This document shows, piece by piece, positions 1 to 7,052 of a DNA stretch of 28,994 nucleotides. A program made the position numbers and the translations under genes. How positions within the stretch are numbered: the stretch's first letter is position 1; every line of letters begins with the position of its first letter. A model generated the notes under the pieces. The model ran no database searches, was not told the DNA's origin, and was given only the letters and a program-made list of their open reading frames with translations. The stretch lies in IMG/VR virus record IMGVR_UViG_3300005264_000072, positions 1 through 28,994 of that record; one strand, 5' to 3'. The DNA comes from a virus.

Positions 1-104
1 TTAGATACCTTTCATCTTGTAAACTCTGAGTATATACCCATTCCTGGAACATATCTTTTGATAATTCACCATTAAATATAAATGTTTTAGTGTTTTGTCG
101 TATT
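1..104. repeat. Terminal redundancy, left copy
   Basis: These 104 bases are identical to 28891-28994. Both copies lie inside the primase-helicase reading frame, which is intact only when the ends are joined. The simplest reading is a circular assembly overlap and not a physical direct terminal repeat. Confidence 0.9.
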
Positions 105-1174
105 GCAGACAGAATAGATTGTCCAGTAATAGTTGTCTTCCCTGCACCAGTACGTCCATATAAAATATTAAGGGACCCAAATGCCATATCATTGAGAGCA
201 TAATCTACCTTAGGTATACCAAATTCAACACCATACTGCTCTATGTTTGATGGTTCAGTATAGTCAAGTTTACTAAACTCATCTACATCTTCTATATCAT
301 ACATATTGGAAAGAGCATCTTGTATTGTCAAAAACACTTGTTCGCCACGCCCATTTAAAACCTCATTATTTATATCTGTCTCAAATTTAATGTTAGCCAT
401 GTCAACATTATTAGCATCAAAGAATTGTTTGAATTCAGCAAGAGCATTGTCTCCCGCCTTGTCATTGTCAGTAATTAATAAAACTCTTTGTAATGATTTA
501 AGAAAAGAACCTTCTCTACGTATAAGAGACGAGACATTACTTGCAGAGCAGTAATTAGTAACATTATCCAATTTAAGGGATTTTAATGTTAAATTGTCTA
601 TTTCGCCCTCAGTGATTATTACAGGTCTAGAAACATCTATCATTGACTTCATCCATAGTCCAAATTGTGAACCTTTTTCCCTCCAATATTTATTTCCCTC
701 ATTATCTAAACGTCTTAACCGTATTCCCTCAATACCATATTCCCCAAAATGTATAAATGCAAGATTGCCATCTATATTTGTTATATATTGGTTATCCATT
801 TCAATAGTGTTTAAATATATACCTCTACTTTTTAAATACGCTTCTACTACACTTATTGGTCCTATGCGCCCTTCCAAAGTGTTGACGTTGATATTACTTA
901 ACTCTTCTCCTAAAATATCCGCAACCTCTGCAACTGCTTGATCAAAAGTAAGTCCTTTATATTGTGTATAATATGAATATATATCTAATGTACCACCACA
1001 GCCAAAACATTTAAAAGTGTTACCTGCCTCAAACCAACTTAGGCTTGCAGTATCTTCCACATGCATAGGGCATACATATTTACCAGCTAGACCCTCCTCA
1101 AGGTCCAGACCAGTAATTATAATCTCTTTTGCTTTATAACCTAGTTTCTCTTTCAGTTCCATTGCTTTACCCAT
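1..1174 (-). CDS. Primase-helicase, N-terminal part (gene continues at 28994)
   Basis: This is the first two thirds of a 613-residue T7 gp4-like fusion; it crosses the ends of the window and finishes at 28223. It would make RNA primers and unwind DNA at the phage fork. The start at 1174 follows a strong GAGGAGG site. Seen directly: a CHC2-type zinc finger (C35, H38, C56, C59), a TOPRIM catalytic core (E189 in ITEGE, then D236 and D238 in ITDNDKAGD), and a RecA-type Walker A, GRTGAGKTT, at about 340-348. The finger has the C-x2-H...C-x2-C form of bacterial DnaG, whereas T7 gp4 uses four cysteines. It is cotranscribed with the small gene upstream from the promoter at 1416-1444. Confidence 0.95.
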   Translation of the reverse strand, partial: MGKAMELKEKLGYKAKEIIITGLDLEEGLAGKYVCPMHVEDTASLSWFEAGNTFKCFGCGGTLDIYSYYTQYKGLTFDQAVAEVADILGEELSNINVNTLEGRIGPISVVEAYLKSRGIYLNTIEMDNQYITNIDGNLAFIHFGEYGIEGIRLRRLDNEGNKYWREKGSQFGLWMKSMIDVSRPVIITEGEIDNLTLKSLKLDNVTNYCSASNVSSLIRREGSFLKSLQRVLLITDNDKAGDNALAEFKQFFDANNVDMANIKFETDINNEVLNGRGEQVFLTIQDALSNMYDIEDVDEFSKLDYTEPSNIEQYGVEFGIPKVDYALNDMAFGSLNILYGRTGAGKTTITGQSILSAIRQNTKTFIFNGELSKDMFQEWVYTQSLQDERYL

Positions 1175-1186
1175 TAGTTGCCTCCT

Positions 1187-1384
1187 CTATATTGCCCCCA
1201 CTGTATTACCACCATGCCTAACACCATAATCAACACCTATAATCAATGCCAGGGAGTTGTACCTTAACCACAAACCATCCAATATCTCTTTTTTTTGTTT
1301 ATACTCTTTATCATCCTTATTTATTCTCTGTAGCTCTGCTTCCCTAATACAAATATTATCGAACATGTCTTTTAAAAAATTCAT
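1187..1384 (-). CDS. Small hypothetical protein (65 aa)
   Basis: The start at 1384 has a good ribosome site (AGAGGAGG, 7 bases upstream). It is the first gene of the unit driven by the promoter at 1416-1444 and ends 12 bases before the primase-helicase start. The N-terminal 50 residues are charged and probably helical (many K, E and D). The C-terminus has a short hydrophobic stretch (LALIIGVDYG). I do not recognise a family. Its position next to the primase-helicase suggests an accessory replication role, which is inference only. Confidence 0.7.
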   Translation of the reverse strand: MNFLKDMFDNICIREAELQRINKDDKEYKQKKEILDGLWLRYNSLALIIGVDYGVRHGGNTVGAI

Positions 1385-1415
1385 TTTATTGCCTCCTCTT
1401 TACTACCTTAAACAT

Positions 1416-1444
1416 AGTATATACCTAATACATATATTTGTCAA
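1416..1444 (-). promoter_or_regulatory. Leftward promoter for primase-helicase unit
   Basis: On the minus strand, TTGACA (1444-1439), a 17-base spacer and TATACT (1421-1416). The sequence TTTAGGGG precedes the -35 box, as it also does at the polymerase promoter. The -35 region abuts the stop codon of the amidase gene, and no terminator separates the two units. Confidence 0.85.
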
Positions 1445-1447
1445 CCC

Positions 1448-2176
1448 CTAAACAGTTAAATTTTTGTTTATTTTGCTATTAACATCTTTGATTATTTCAA
1501 GTACTGCCCACATAGGTGCTGGCTGATCCAGCTTGTTTATCCAATAATCTACATCAATAAAGCCTTCCTCACCTAATTCATACAGCGTGCTCAATTTCCA
1601 TGGATCCGTATTTTCAATATTGCTCAATAACACCGTAACACTCTCGCTAAATACCTCCCAATCATGCTTAGATAAGATCACTCTCGGACAATACTTACCA
1701 CTAAAATCCTGGTGTTTTTTAAGAGACGATTTCTTGTAATAAGCAAGGAGACTTGCAGCCATTACTTTTGCTATTGCATTTGTGGTCTTATAGTCGCCAT
1801 TTTCACATAGTTCTAATGCAATATATTTACTATTACCAATACCATTAGAGCCATCACCTGCATGCCATGCTTTTTCATTTAAAGGGAGCGTTTGTACAAT
1901 CTCTTCATCATCTATAAATATATGCGCGCCAATATAAGCGGTATCTGTATCCTCTACTCTTTTAAAGTATGTAGCATGATTCAATGCTGTGGCAGTTGAA
2001 TTTGCTGTATTGTGTATACAAACTCCTTCTGGGTCCATTGGTATCATTGTACGTACATTATGTTTATTGTCTTCTTTCTTTGGTATTATTATTTTATTAA
2101 TTATACCTATCTTTTTGTCTCCTACCATTAGATACTTGTTTTTTATTACACCATTATTTATAATTAGTCTTGACAT
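1448..2176 (-). CDS. N-acetylmuramoyl-L-alanine amidase (endolysin)
   Basis: Amidase_2/PGRP-type zinc amidase of about 242 residues that would cut the bond between muramic acid and the stem peptide. Numbered from the upstream ATG at 2185, the likely zinc ligands are H58 (CIHNTAN), H158 and C166 (KHQDFSGKYCP); WHAGDG at 107-112 is also typical. I prefer the ATG at 2176 (MSRLIINNG), because the AAAGGGG ribosome site abuts the 2185 ATG but lies about 7 bases from 2176. There is no signal peptide, so release would need a holin. The C-terminal 65 residues may bind the wall. It is placed among replication genes, far from the holin candidates at 26206-26794, as the T7 lysozyme gene is. Confidence 0.88.
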   Translation of the reverse strand: MSRLIINNGVIKNKYLMVGDKKIGIINKIIIPKKEDNKHNVRTMIPMDPEGVCIHNTANSTATALNHATYFKRVEDTDTAYIGAHIFIDDEEIVQTLPLNEKAWHAGDGSNGIGNSKYIALELCENGDYKTTNAIAKVMAASLLAYYKKSSLKKHQDFSGKYCPRVILSKHDWEVFSESVTVLLSNIENTDPWKLSTLYELGEEGFIDVDYWINKLDQPAPMWAVLEIIKDVNSKINKNLTV

Positions 2177-2194
2177 AATACACATCCCCTTTAT

Positions 2195-2722
2195 TTAGTG
2201 AACAATACCACTATTAGTCTCCTTTATACACCTAAGAATTTTTCTGTTTACTTTTTGCATAGAACCATTACCATCAATAATGTAAGTATAGTCTCTATCC
2301 CAATCAATAAACCAATCATTTATGAATCTGTGAAACCCCTTAATCAAACCATCACGATGTATTAAACGATAAAGTCTTTTTATTGGGCAGACTTTTATAT
2401 ATATTGATATACTTTCAACAGCCGAAGAGACAATGTCCACCCCCTTTGGTTCCATGGCCACAATTTTATCATGATTACCAGAACATTCTTTTCTACTTAA
2501 ACCATACTCATTACCACAATAAACTGTTCTCTCTATAAAATCAGTATCTACAACATCTAGAAAACTGTCAACAAAGTAATAGTCTTCTCCTTCAACCTCA
2601 TCTACCCTTTTTTTTCGGGTAGTATGAGAAGTTGCTAAAGAAATTGTATTGTCATTTGTGCTGAGATACTTCATACTTGTTGTCTTGCCTGTACCACTCT
2701 TACCAACTAAAATAACCAACAT
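2195..2722 (-). CDS. Guanylate-kinase-like nucleotide kinase
   Basis: 175 residues. An N-terminal Walker A (GKSGTGKTT, residues 7-15) is followed by SHTTRKKRVDEVEGEDYYFV (about 32-51), which matches the guanylate kinase signature SHTTRxxRxxExxGxDYxFV. The likely reaction is phosphorylation of GMP or dGMP to the diphosphate, supplying nucleotides for phage replication. The C-terminal half diverges from cellular enzymes, which are usually about 200 residues, so the lid region may be reduced. It starts 2 bases after the SpoVG-like gene and is followed closely by the amidase, within one operon. The substrate is inferred from the family. Confidence 0.85.
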   Translation of the reverse strand: MLVILVGKSGTGKTTSMKYLSTNDNTISLATSHTTRKKRVDEVEGEDYYFVDSFLDVVDTDFIERTVYCGNEYGLSRKECSGNHDKIVAMEPKGVDIVSSAVESISIYIKVCPIKRLYRLIHRDGLIKGFHRFINDWFIDWDRDYTYIIDGNGSMQKVNRKILRCIKETNSGIVH

Positions 2723-2724
2723 AA

Positions 2725-3333
2725 TTAATTACCTCCCTGTAAAATACTATTTATCGCACTATTTTGGCTTGTAAAGTTGCCCCCTTGACCCCATGGACTC
2801 TGTTGTGTACTTGAAGGTGCATTGTTCCATGAAGGTGTTACTTGTTGAATCGGTGCTTGTTGGATTGGTGCTTGTTGGATTGGTACTTGTTGAATTGGTG
2901 CTTGTTGGATTGGTGCTTGTTGAATCGGTGCTTGTTGAATCGGTACTTGTTGGATTGGTGCTTGTTGAATCGGTACTTGTTGAATTGGTGCTTGTTGAAT
3001 CGGTACTTGTTGTGATTGTTGGCCTTGTGTTGCCATAATATAATGATCTATTATTAATTGTTGAATATATTTTCTTAAATCTCCCGATAACGGATGTGCA
3101 ATATCATAATACTCGGGAGAGCCATTTTTATCATAACTTTTCTGTGGAAATGTTGCAAATAGACCATTTCGTCCATTCACTATTTTTAGATCCTTAACTA
3201 CAAATATATCATTAATTGTTATATCGGCAAAACTAACTACTTTACTCTGTGTATTCTTTACTAATTTAATTGCTATCTGTGTTATTGCCAAACCATTATA
3301 ATTTTGACTGTTATTTACTTGATATTTTAACAT
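2725..3333 (-). CDS. SpoVG-family protein with PIQQ-repeat tail
   Basis: 202 residues. Residues about 16-98 match SpoVG, a small nucleic-acid-binding regulator of Bacillota: a [16 protein letters not shown] strand followed by [10 protein letters not shown] and a helix. The C-terminal half is a low-complexity tail of about 11 tandem [AV]PIQQ units, then a Ser/Asn/Gly-rich end. The ATG at 3333 is preferred over the GTG at 3342 because AAGGAG lies 8 bases before 3333. It sits in the replication half between unknown genes and a nucleotide kinase, and no separate SSB gene is visible. A role as an SSB-like or regulatory nucleic-acid binder is possible but is inference. Confidence 0.85.
   Translation of the reverse strand: MLKYQVNNSQNYNGLAITQIAIKLVKNTQSKVVSFADITINDIFVVKDLKIVNGRNGLFATFPQKSYDKNGSPEYYDIAHPLSGDLRKYIQQLIIDHYIMATQGQQSQQVPIQQAPIQQVPIQQAPIQQVPIQQAPIQQAPIQQAPIQQVPIQQAPIQQAPIQQVTPSWNNAPSSTQQSPWGQGGNFTSQNSAINSILQGGN
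2841..3012 (-). repeat. 15-bp tandem repeat coding for [AV]PIQQ
   Basis: About 11 in-frame copies of a 15-base unit. Copies differ mainly at one position (GCA against GTA, giving Ala or Val) and at a synonymous Ile codon. The mosaic of variants suggests expansion and contraction by slippage or recombination. It lies in the C-terminal half of the SpoVG-like gene. Confidence 0.95.
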
Positions 3334-3384
3334 ATTAATCACTCCTTAGTTTTTCGCCTCATGTCCTCTACAAGAGACGTATTA

Positions 3385-3747
3385 TTATCTTGGTATACTG
3401 TACTCTGCGTTTTCTGTAATTGATGTATTAATTAACTCAATAATATCAATAATATCCATATTTAGGTATACAGTGTAATCTGCAACTATCCTAACAACAT
3501 CAATACACACATCATCTAAACTACTGTATATTTCTATTTCATCATTGAATGTTCCTTTAAAATCTCTACCTTTTAAATTTAGAAGTATGTGTTTTTCATT
3601 GCCTGAGTCTGATTGTTCATCTGGACCAAATTCATATTCCCACCCAAATATACTTAACTGCTCTTCCAACATTGTCTCAATATTCTCTACTTCCTCAACA
3701 GTACATCTGCCCAGAATATATTTTTCCAGGTCTTCTTTTATGATCAT
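3385..3747 (-). CDS. Hypothetical acidic protein (120 aa)
   Basis: Starts at 3747 behind a strong AGGAGGCGA ribosome site. The protein is acidic and mixed alpha/beta, with no membrane segment or known motif. The C-terminal 50 residues are rich in Ile, Asp and Val. It is the second gene of the unit from the 4033-4061 promoter, between another unknown gene and the SpoVG-like gene. No function can be assigned. Confidence 0.75.
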   Translation of the reverse strand: MIIKEDLEKYILGRCTVEEVENIETMLEEQLSIFGWEYEFGPDEQSDSGNEKHILLNLKGRDFKGTFNDEIEIYSSLDDVCIDVVRIVADYTVYLNMDIIDIIELINTSITENAEYSIPR

Positions 3748-3759
3748 TGGTCTCGCCTC

Positions 3760-4005
3760 CTATTTTCTCTGTTTTCTAATAGACTCCTCTACTAAAAAGT
3801 CATTTACTATTGTCATTAGTGGTGGTGCATAAATATCTGTACCTATTTTTTGGATCAGGATCTCTTTAAATCTACTAAAGTTTAGATCTTTAACTTTTTG
3901 AAACATTATATTAGTTATCTCTTCATCCTTATAATTCCAGCTTGCACCATTAACGAAATTCTTACTCATCATCTCGCCTACTCTGTATAATTCTTTTTTT
4001 GTCAT
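3760..4005 (-). CDS. Hypothetical protein (81 aa)
   Basis: First gene after the promoter at 4033-4061. The correct start is the ATG at 4005 (MTKKELYRVG), which follows GGAGGAGGAGAC. An upstream in-frame ATG at 4044 lies inside the promoter and cannot be on the transcript. The protein is basic at both ends (MTKKEL, SIRKQRK) and predicted helical, which would suit a small DNA- or protein-binding factor, but no family is recognised. Expression early in infection is likely from its promoter-proximal place. Confidence 0.75.
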   Translation of the reverse strand: MTKKELYRVGEMMSKNFVNGASWNYKDEEITNIMFQKVKDLNFSRFKEILIQKIGTDIYAPPLMTIVNDFLVEESIRKQRK

Positions 4006-4032
4006 ATTGTCTCCTCCTCCATCTCTATAAAC

Positions 4033-4061
4033 AGTGTACACCATAACTTTAATATTGTCAA
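4033..4061 (-). promoter_or_regulatory. Leftward promoter for SpoVG/kinase/amidase unit
   Basis: On the minus strand, TTGACA (4061-4056), a 17-base spacer and TACACT (4038-4033). It lies immediately downstream of the polymerase stop codon and fixes the start of the next gene at 4005. Confidence 0.8.
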
Positions 4062-4079
4062 GCCTAAATGAAAACTTTT

Positions 4080-6260
4080 TTACTCGTCACTATATTCCCC
4101 ATTATTTATCGCCTCTCTAAGAGAATCTATACTATCATAATCATCTGATTTACTCCAATATTCACCTACTTCAAAACCGGCTGAGAAATGTACATTAAAA
4201 TAAGGGAAGTCTTCCATTATCTCCTTAATCTTATACATTGTCTCTAATTCGTCGGTATCAAAAATAATTTCATCATGTACCAAATTCACTACCTCGATAT
4301 TTGTATAATTATTATTGTCTAAATACTCATAAATTTCTATTATCTTTACTTTTTGCATTTCCGCACAAGAGCCTTGTATTATTGTATTAAGTGCTTTACG
4401 AGGATCCTTCCTTAAATCACGTGGATTGCCTAACCATGTATGTGCAATATTATTCTTTCTAACATATTTTTGAATTGTTTTATCATATTCTTTTATTTTA
4501 GGAAACTGTTCAAAGTACTTTTTCTTTGTCTCTGCTGCTTCTTTTAACATGTGTAAATTTTCTGATCGTAAATAGTATGCAATTGCTGATAATTTATCTT
4601 TAGGAGCCAAGGACTTGATTTCATACAGTAATTCCTCAGTTACCTCTACATATGGGGGCAATTCATAAACTTCTTTAGGCATACATTTTACCATTGCTTT
4701 TGCTCCAGTCCTAAATTTCTTGAAGTTCACTTTACTTCCTAAAGCCTCCATGAAACTTATGTTCCCTAAACCATACACTACTCCAAAGTTGTTAGTTTTA
4801 CCTTTCTTTCTTAGGGAGACAGCTTCATCAGTTTCTTGTGCCTCAATGTACTCATAGTCTTTTTCAAACATTAATGAGGCAGTTGCAGAATGAATATCTT
4901 TACCTTCCCCAATAAATTGCAATAGTTTAGGGTCCTCGCTTAACATTGCTAGGTATCTGTACTCTTGTTGATCATAATCCAACTTCACAAATTGTTTATT
5001 TGCTCTAAATAGTCCCCTTATATCACAATTATACATTGTATCATCATTTAAAGGGAGTTCTGCGTCTCCTTTAGGCATATTTTGCATATTTGGTGCAGAG
5101 GAACTGAATCTCCCAGTTGCCGTCCCCATTATATTGAAAGAGGCATGTATCTTATTGTTGTTCTGTATATACGTGTCTAAGTTTTCTATATAAGTACTAA
5201 GGTATTTGGTTGCCTTGTCATAATATTTTGCCATCTTAATGAACTCTAATAACTCAGGCTTATCTTCTTCCAGTAGGAGAGCATTTTTAACATCTTTATT
5301 GAAATTGTGTTTCCCTGTTTTAGTGGAAATCCAATCATATGCAAGATCACTATACTTTTGATCAATAAATTCCCCTATTTTTGCTCTTTGTGTAATTTTA
5401 ACGCCTTCTGGAAGAAAGTCACTTATTTTTTTGCCTACATAATTAATTACTTGGTTTAAACGTTGTCGCTCTTCTGCTATCTTATCTTTGTCTACTCTAA
5501 TACCTGTTCGCTCAATTCTCCATACATAAGGCAATACTTTTTGATTTAAATCATAACTTCTTTTTCTTGTTGACCACTCTGACCCTACGGCATTACCCCC
5601 TAACTCCCTTATTCTTTCGATGTAGACATTTTTAAGTTGTATCTGGACAATAACATCATTAATCGCATAAGACTCCATATCATTCCTGTAAGCACCATAA
5701 ACATCATAATAAGATACTTCTGAAATCTTCTTATAGCCTAACTTCTTTTTAGTCGCCTCTATAAGATCTTTCATTGTGGTCTTATGGTTGTTCACTGTTC
5801 CGCTTAGATGAGCCTTAATTTGTCCATTAAGCCCTCTATAGGTGAAGCTCTCTAAATGCTCTGGGAATACGAAATAAGCAAGAATAAATAGATCCTTAAC
5901 TTTTACTGATAACATATTGCAACCAATATTGGCCAATATATGCATATCGAATTTTGCATTAGAAATCCATATCTCTGTATTCATTTTTTTAAAAGTATCA
6001 ATTAACCAAACGATGTCGGTCCTATAATTATCATGCATGTCTTCATGGGCACTTAAAACATATATTTCATCCTCAGAGACGAATGCAGCTGTTAACATGA
6101 AGGGCACATTATTTTCTGACTTTTTAATGTATCTGGTAACTGTTCCTTCTTGTGCATGTACCTCTGGATCAAACCTTGTTTCTGTATCTAACTCTACTTG
6201 TCTGGGTTGGTGTTGTTCTACTAATTTGATGTATTCTCCTATCTCTCTAATTATTTTCAT
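4080..6260 (-). CDS. Family A DNA polymerase with 3'-5' exonuclease
   Basis: 726 residues, close to T7 gp5 in size and order. Exonuclease motifs: D25-T-E27 (Exo I), N101-AKF-D105 (Exo II) and Y198-AIN-D202 (Exo III). Polymerase motifs: TGRFSSSAPNMQNMP (382-396), motif A with D428 (KLDYDQQEYR), motif B R484...K488...F492G...Y496G and motif C HDE at 662-664. All catalytic residues are present, so it should be an active replicative enzyme with proofreading. F492 sits at the O-helix site where T7 has Tyr, which in the family favours discrimination against dideoxynucleotides. It starts at 6260 behind GAGGAGG and is expressed alone from the promoter at 6290-6318. Confidence 0.97.
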   Translation of the reverse strand: MKIIREIGEYIKLVEQHQPRQVELDTETRFDPEVHAQEGTVTRYIKKSENNVPFMLTAAFVSEDEIYVLSAHEDMHDNYRTDIVWLIDTFKKMNTEIWISNAKFDMHILANIGCNMLSVKVKDLFILAYFVFPEHLESFTYRGLNGQIKAHLSGTVNNHKTTMKDLIEATKKKLGYKKISEVSYYDVYGAYRNDMESYAINDVIVQIQLKNVYIERIRELGGNAVGSEWSTRKRSYDLNQKVLPYVWRIERTGIRVDKDKIAEERQRLNQVINYVGKKISDFLPEGVKITQRAKIGEFIDQKYSDLAYDWISTKTGKHNFNKDVKNALLLEEDKPELLEFIKMAKYYDKATKYLSTYIENLDTYIQNNNKIHASFNIMGTATGRFSSSAPNMQNMPKGDAELPLNDDTMYNCDIRGLFRANKQFVKLDYDQQEYRYLAMLSEDPKLLQFIGEGKDIHSATASLMFEKDYEYIEAQETDEAVSLRKKGKTNNFGVVYGLGNISFMEALGSKVNFKKFRTGAKAMVKCMPKEVYELPPYVEVTEELLYEIKSLAPKDKLSAIAYYLRSENLHMLKEAAETKKKYFEQFPKIKEYDKTIQKYVRKNNIAHTWLGNPRDLRKDPRKALNTIIQGSCAEMQKVKIIEIYEYLDNNNYTNIEVVNLVHDEIIFDTDELETMYKIKEIMEDFPYFNVHFSAGFEVGEYWSKSDDYDSIDSLREAINNGEYSDE

Positions 6261-6289
6261 ATTATTGCCTCCTCTTCTTCTTATATACT

Positions 6290-6318
6290 ATATTACCACA
6301 AACACTATTTACTGTCAA
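6290..6318 (-). promoter_or_regulatory. Leftward promoter for DNA polymerase
   Basis: On the minus strand, TTGACA (6318-6313), a 17-base spacer and TAATAT (6295-6290), with TGG before the -10 box (extended -10). TTTAGGGG precedes the -35 box, as at 1444. It faces away from the rightward promoter at 6364, leaving 45 bases between the two -35 boxes. Confidence 0.85.
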
Positions 6319-6363
6319 CCCCTAAAACAAAGTTTTTTCGTCTCCCTCTTTAAAACACAAAAC

Positions 6364-6392
6364 TTGACAACAATTTTACCTTATGTTATAAT
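6364..6392 (+). promoter_or_regulatory. Rightward early promoter, copy 1
   Basis: TTGACA (6364-6369), a 17-base spacer and TATAAT (6387-6392), with an extended -10 (TGTTATAAT). The consensus match is perfect. The region 6383-6414 is repeated exactly at 6707-6738. Confidence 0.9.
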
Positions 6393-6414
6393 TAGGGTAC
6401 ACAATAAGTTCTTA
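6383..6414 (+). repeat. 32-bp direct repeat over promoter start site (copy 1)
   Basis: Identical to 6707-6738, 324 bases downstream. It spans the -10 box, the likely start site and the first transcribed bases (GGGTACACAATAAG). Conservation beyond the promoter boxes suggests an operator or a conserved 5' RNA end. Confidence 0.9.
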
Positions 6415-6687
6415 ACTATAAACAAATTAGTACTAGTCTATAACCTTTTACTTTTAAAATAGATAGTCTATAATCTTATAGTTTAGTCAATAGTCTAAGT
6501 ATATAGTCTATAATATCTCTTTAAGTATACATATATGTATTACTAAGGAGATATTTTTCTGCTTTAAAAGAGAGAAAAAGCATTCTGATGTTTACAGAGG
6601 CGACTACATACTCCTCTTCCTTTTAAATACCAATTCCAGTTTCTTCTATTGTAACCACAACATCATTACCCTTTTAAAAACTTAAAT

Positions 6688-6716
6688 TTGACAAGCTTTT
6701 TTAATGATGTTATAAT
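6688..6716 (+). promoter_or_regulatory. Rightward early promoter, copy 2
   Basis: TTGACA (6688-6693), a 17-base spacer and TATAAT (6711-6716), with TGT before the -10. It shares 32 identical bases with copy 1 around the -10 and the start site, while the spacers differ. It reads into the small gene at 6888 and the methyltransferase. Confidence 0.9.
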
Positions 6717-6738
6717 TAGGGTACACAATAAGTTCTTA
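6707..6738 (+). repeat. 32-bp direct repeat over promoter start site (copy 2)
   Basis: Second copy of the repeat at 6383-6414. Confidence 0.9.
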
Positions 6739-6887
6739 TACTATTTTAAAAGTAAATAAACATTAATAATTAGTCTATAAGCTAATATAATAGACTATAG
6801 ACAATAGTAATAGACAATAGACTAATATAATAGGTAATAGTCTAAATATATACTAATAATTAATTTCTTTTCAAAGGGAGGCGACAG

Positions 6888-7052
6888 ATGGATTACTCAA
6901 ATTTAACAAGAAATCAATTGATCGGCATGTTATTTAGTGCAGACAATAAGATTGACAAATTATTGGATGAAATTGATGGACTATATTCGGAGGCACAATA
7001 TCTTAATGATTTAATTGATAGTTTGGAGGAGGATAACAATGAGCAAAAATAG
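6888..7052 (+). CDS. Small acidic helical protein (54 aa)
   Basis: Starts with ATG at 6888 behind GGGAGGCGAC and ends with TAG at 7052, overlapping the methyltransferase start by 14 bases. The sequence is acidic and looks like one long amphipathic helix (IDKLLDEIDGLY...YLNDLIDSLEED). It is the first gene after the tandem rightward promoters, so it should be made very early. No family is recognised. Such small acidic early proteins often bind host factors, but nothing here shows that directly. Confidence 0.7.
   Translation: MDYSNLTRNQLIGMLFSADNKIDKLLDEIDGLYSEAQYLNDLIDSLEEDNNEQK

Larger units (their letters stand above)
6319..6887. promoter_or_regulatory. Divergent control region, possible replication origin
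   Basis: About 570 bases without a convincing gene. It carries two rightward promoters, a 32-bp direct repeat spanning the -10 boxes and start regions, and TAGTCTATAA copies at 6434, 6464, 6504 and 6771. Variants lie at 6491 and 6838, with inverted forms (ATAGACTA) at 6790 and 6817. A 16-bp inverted repeat (6447-6462 with 6741-6756) and a 14-bp palindrome at 6527-6540 are also present. The clustered short repeats in very AT-rich DNA between divergent operons could be operator sites or origin iterons. Three GAGRCGA motifs fall at 6338, 6597 and 6878. Confidence 0.6.

Noticed and set aside
1-201. Open frame on the minus strand, 66 residues
   Set aside because: It overlaps the primase-helicase in another frame and has no ribosome site; the primase-helicase frame shows Walker A and conserved residues.
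301-340. TTGACA with CAATAT at 17 bases on the minus strand
   Set aside because: It is inside the primase-helicase coding sequence with a poor -10 box, and AT-rich coding DNA gives such matches by chance.
2793-3038. Plus-strand frame of LVLV-type repeats
   Set aside because: Antisense of the PIQQ repeat; the hydrophobic repeats are a by-product.
6535-6690. Short open frames on both strands in the control region
   Set aside because: On the plus strand two frames run open for 30 to 50 codons but no start codon fits the AAGGAG at 6546; on the minus strand a 16-codon piece looks protein-like but has no start. Too weak to call a gene or a remnant.
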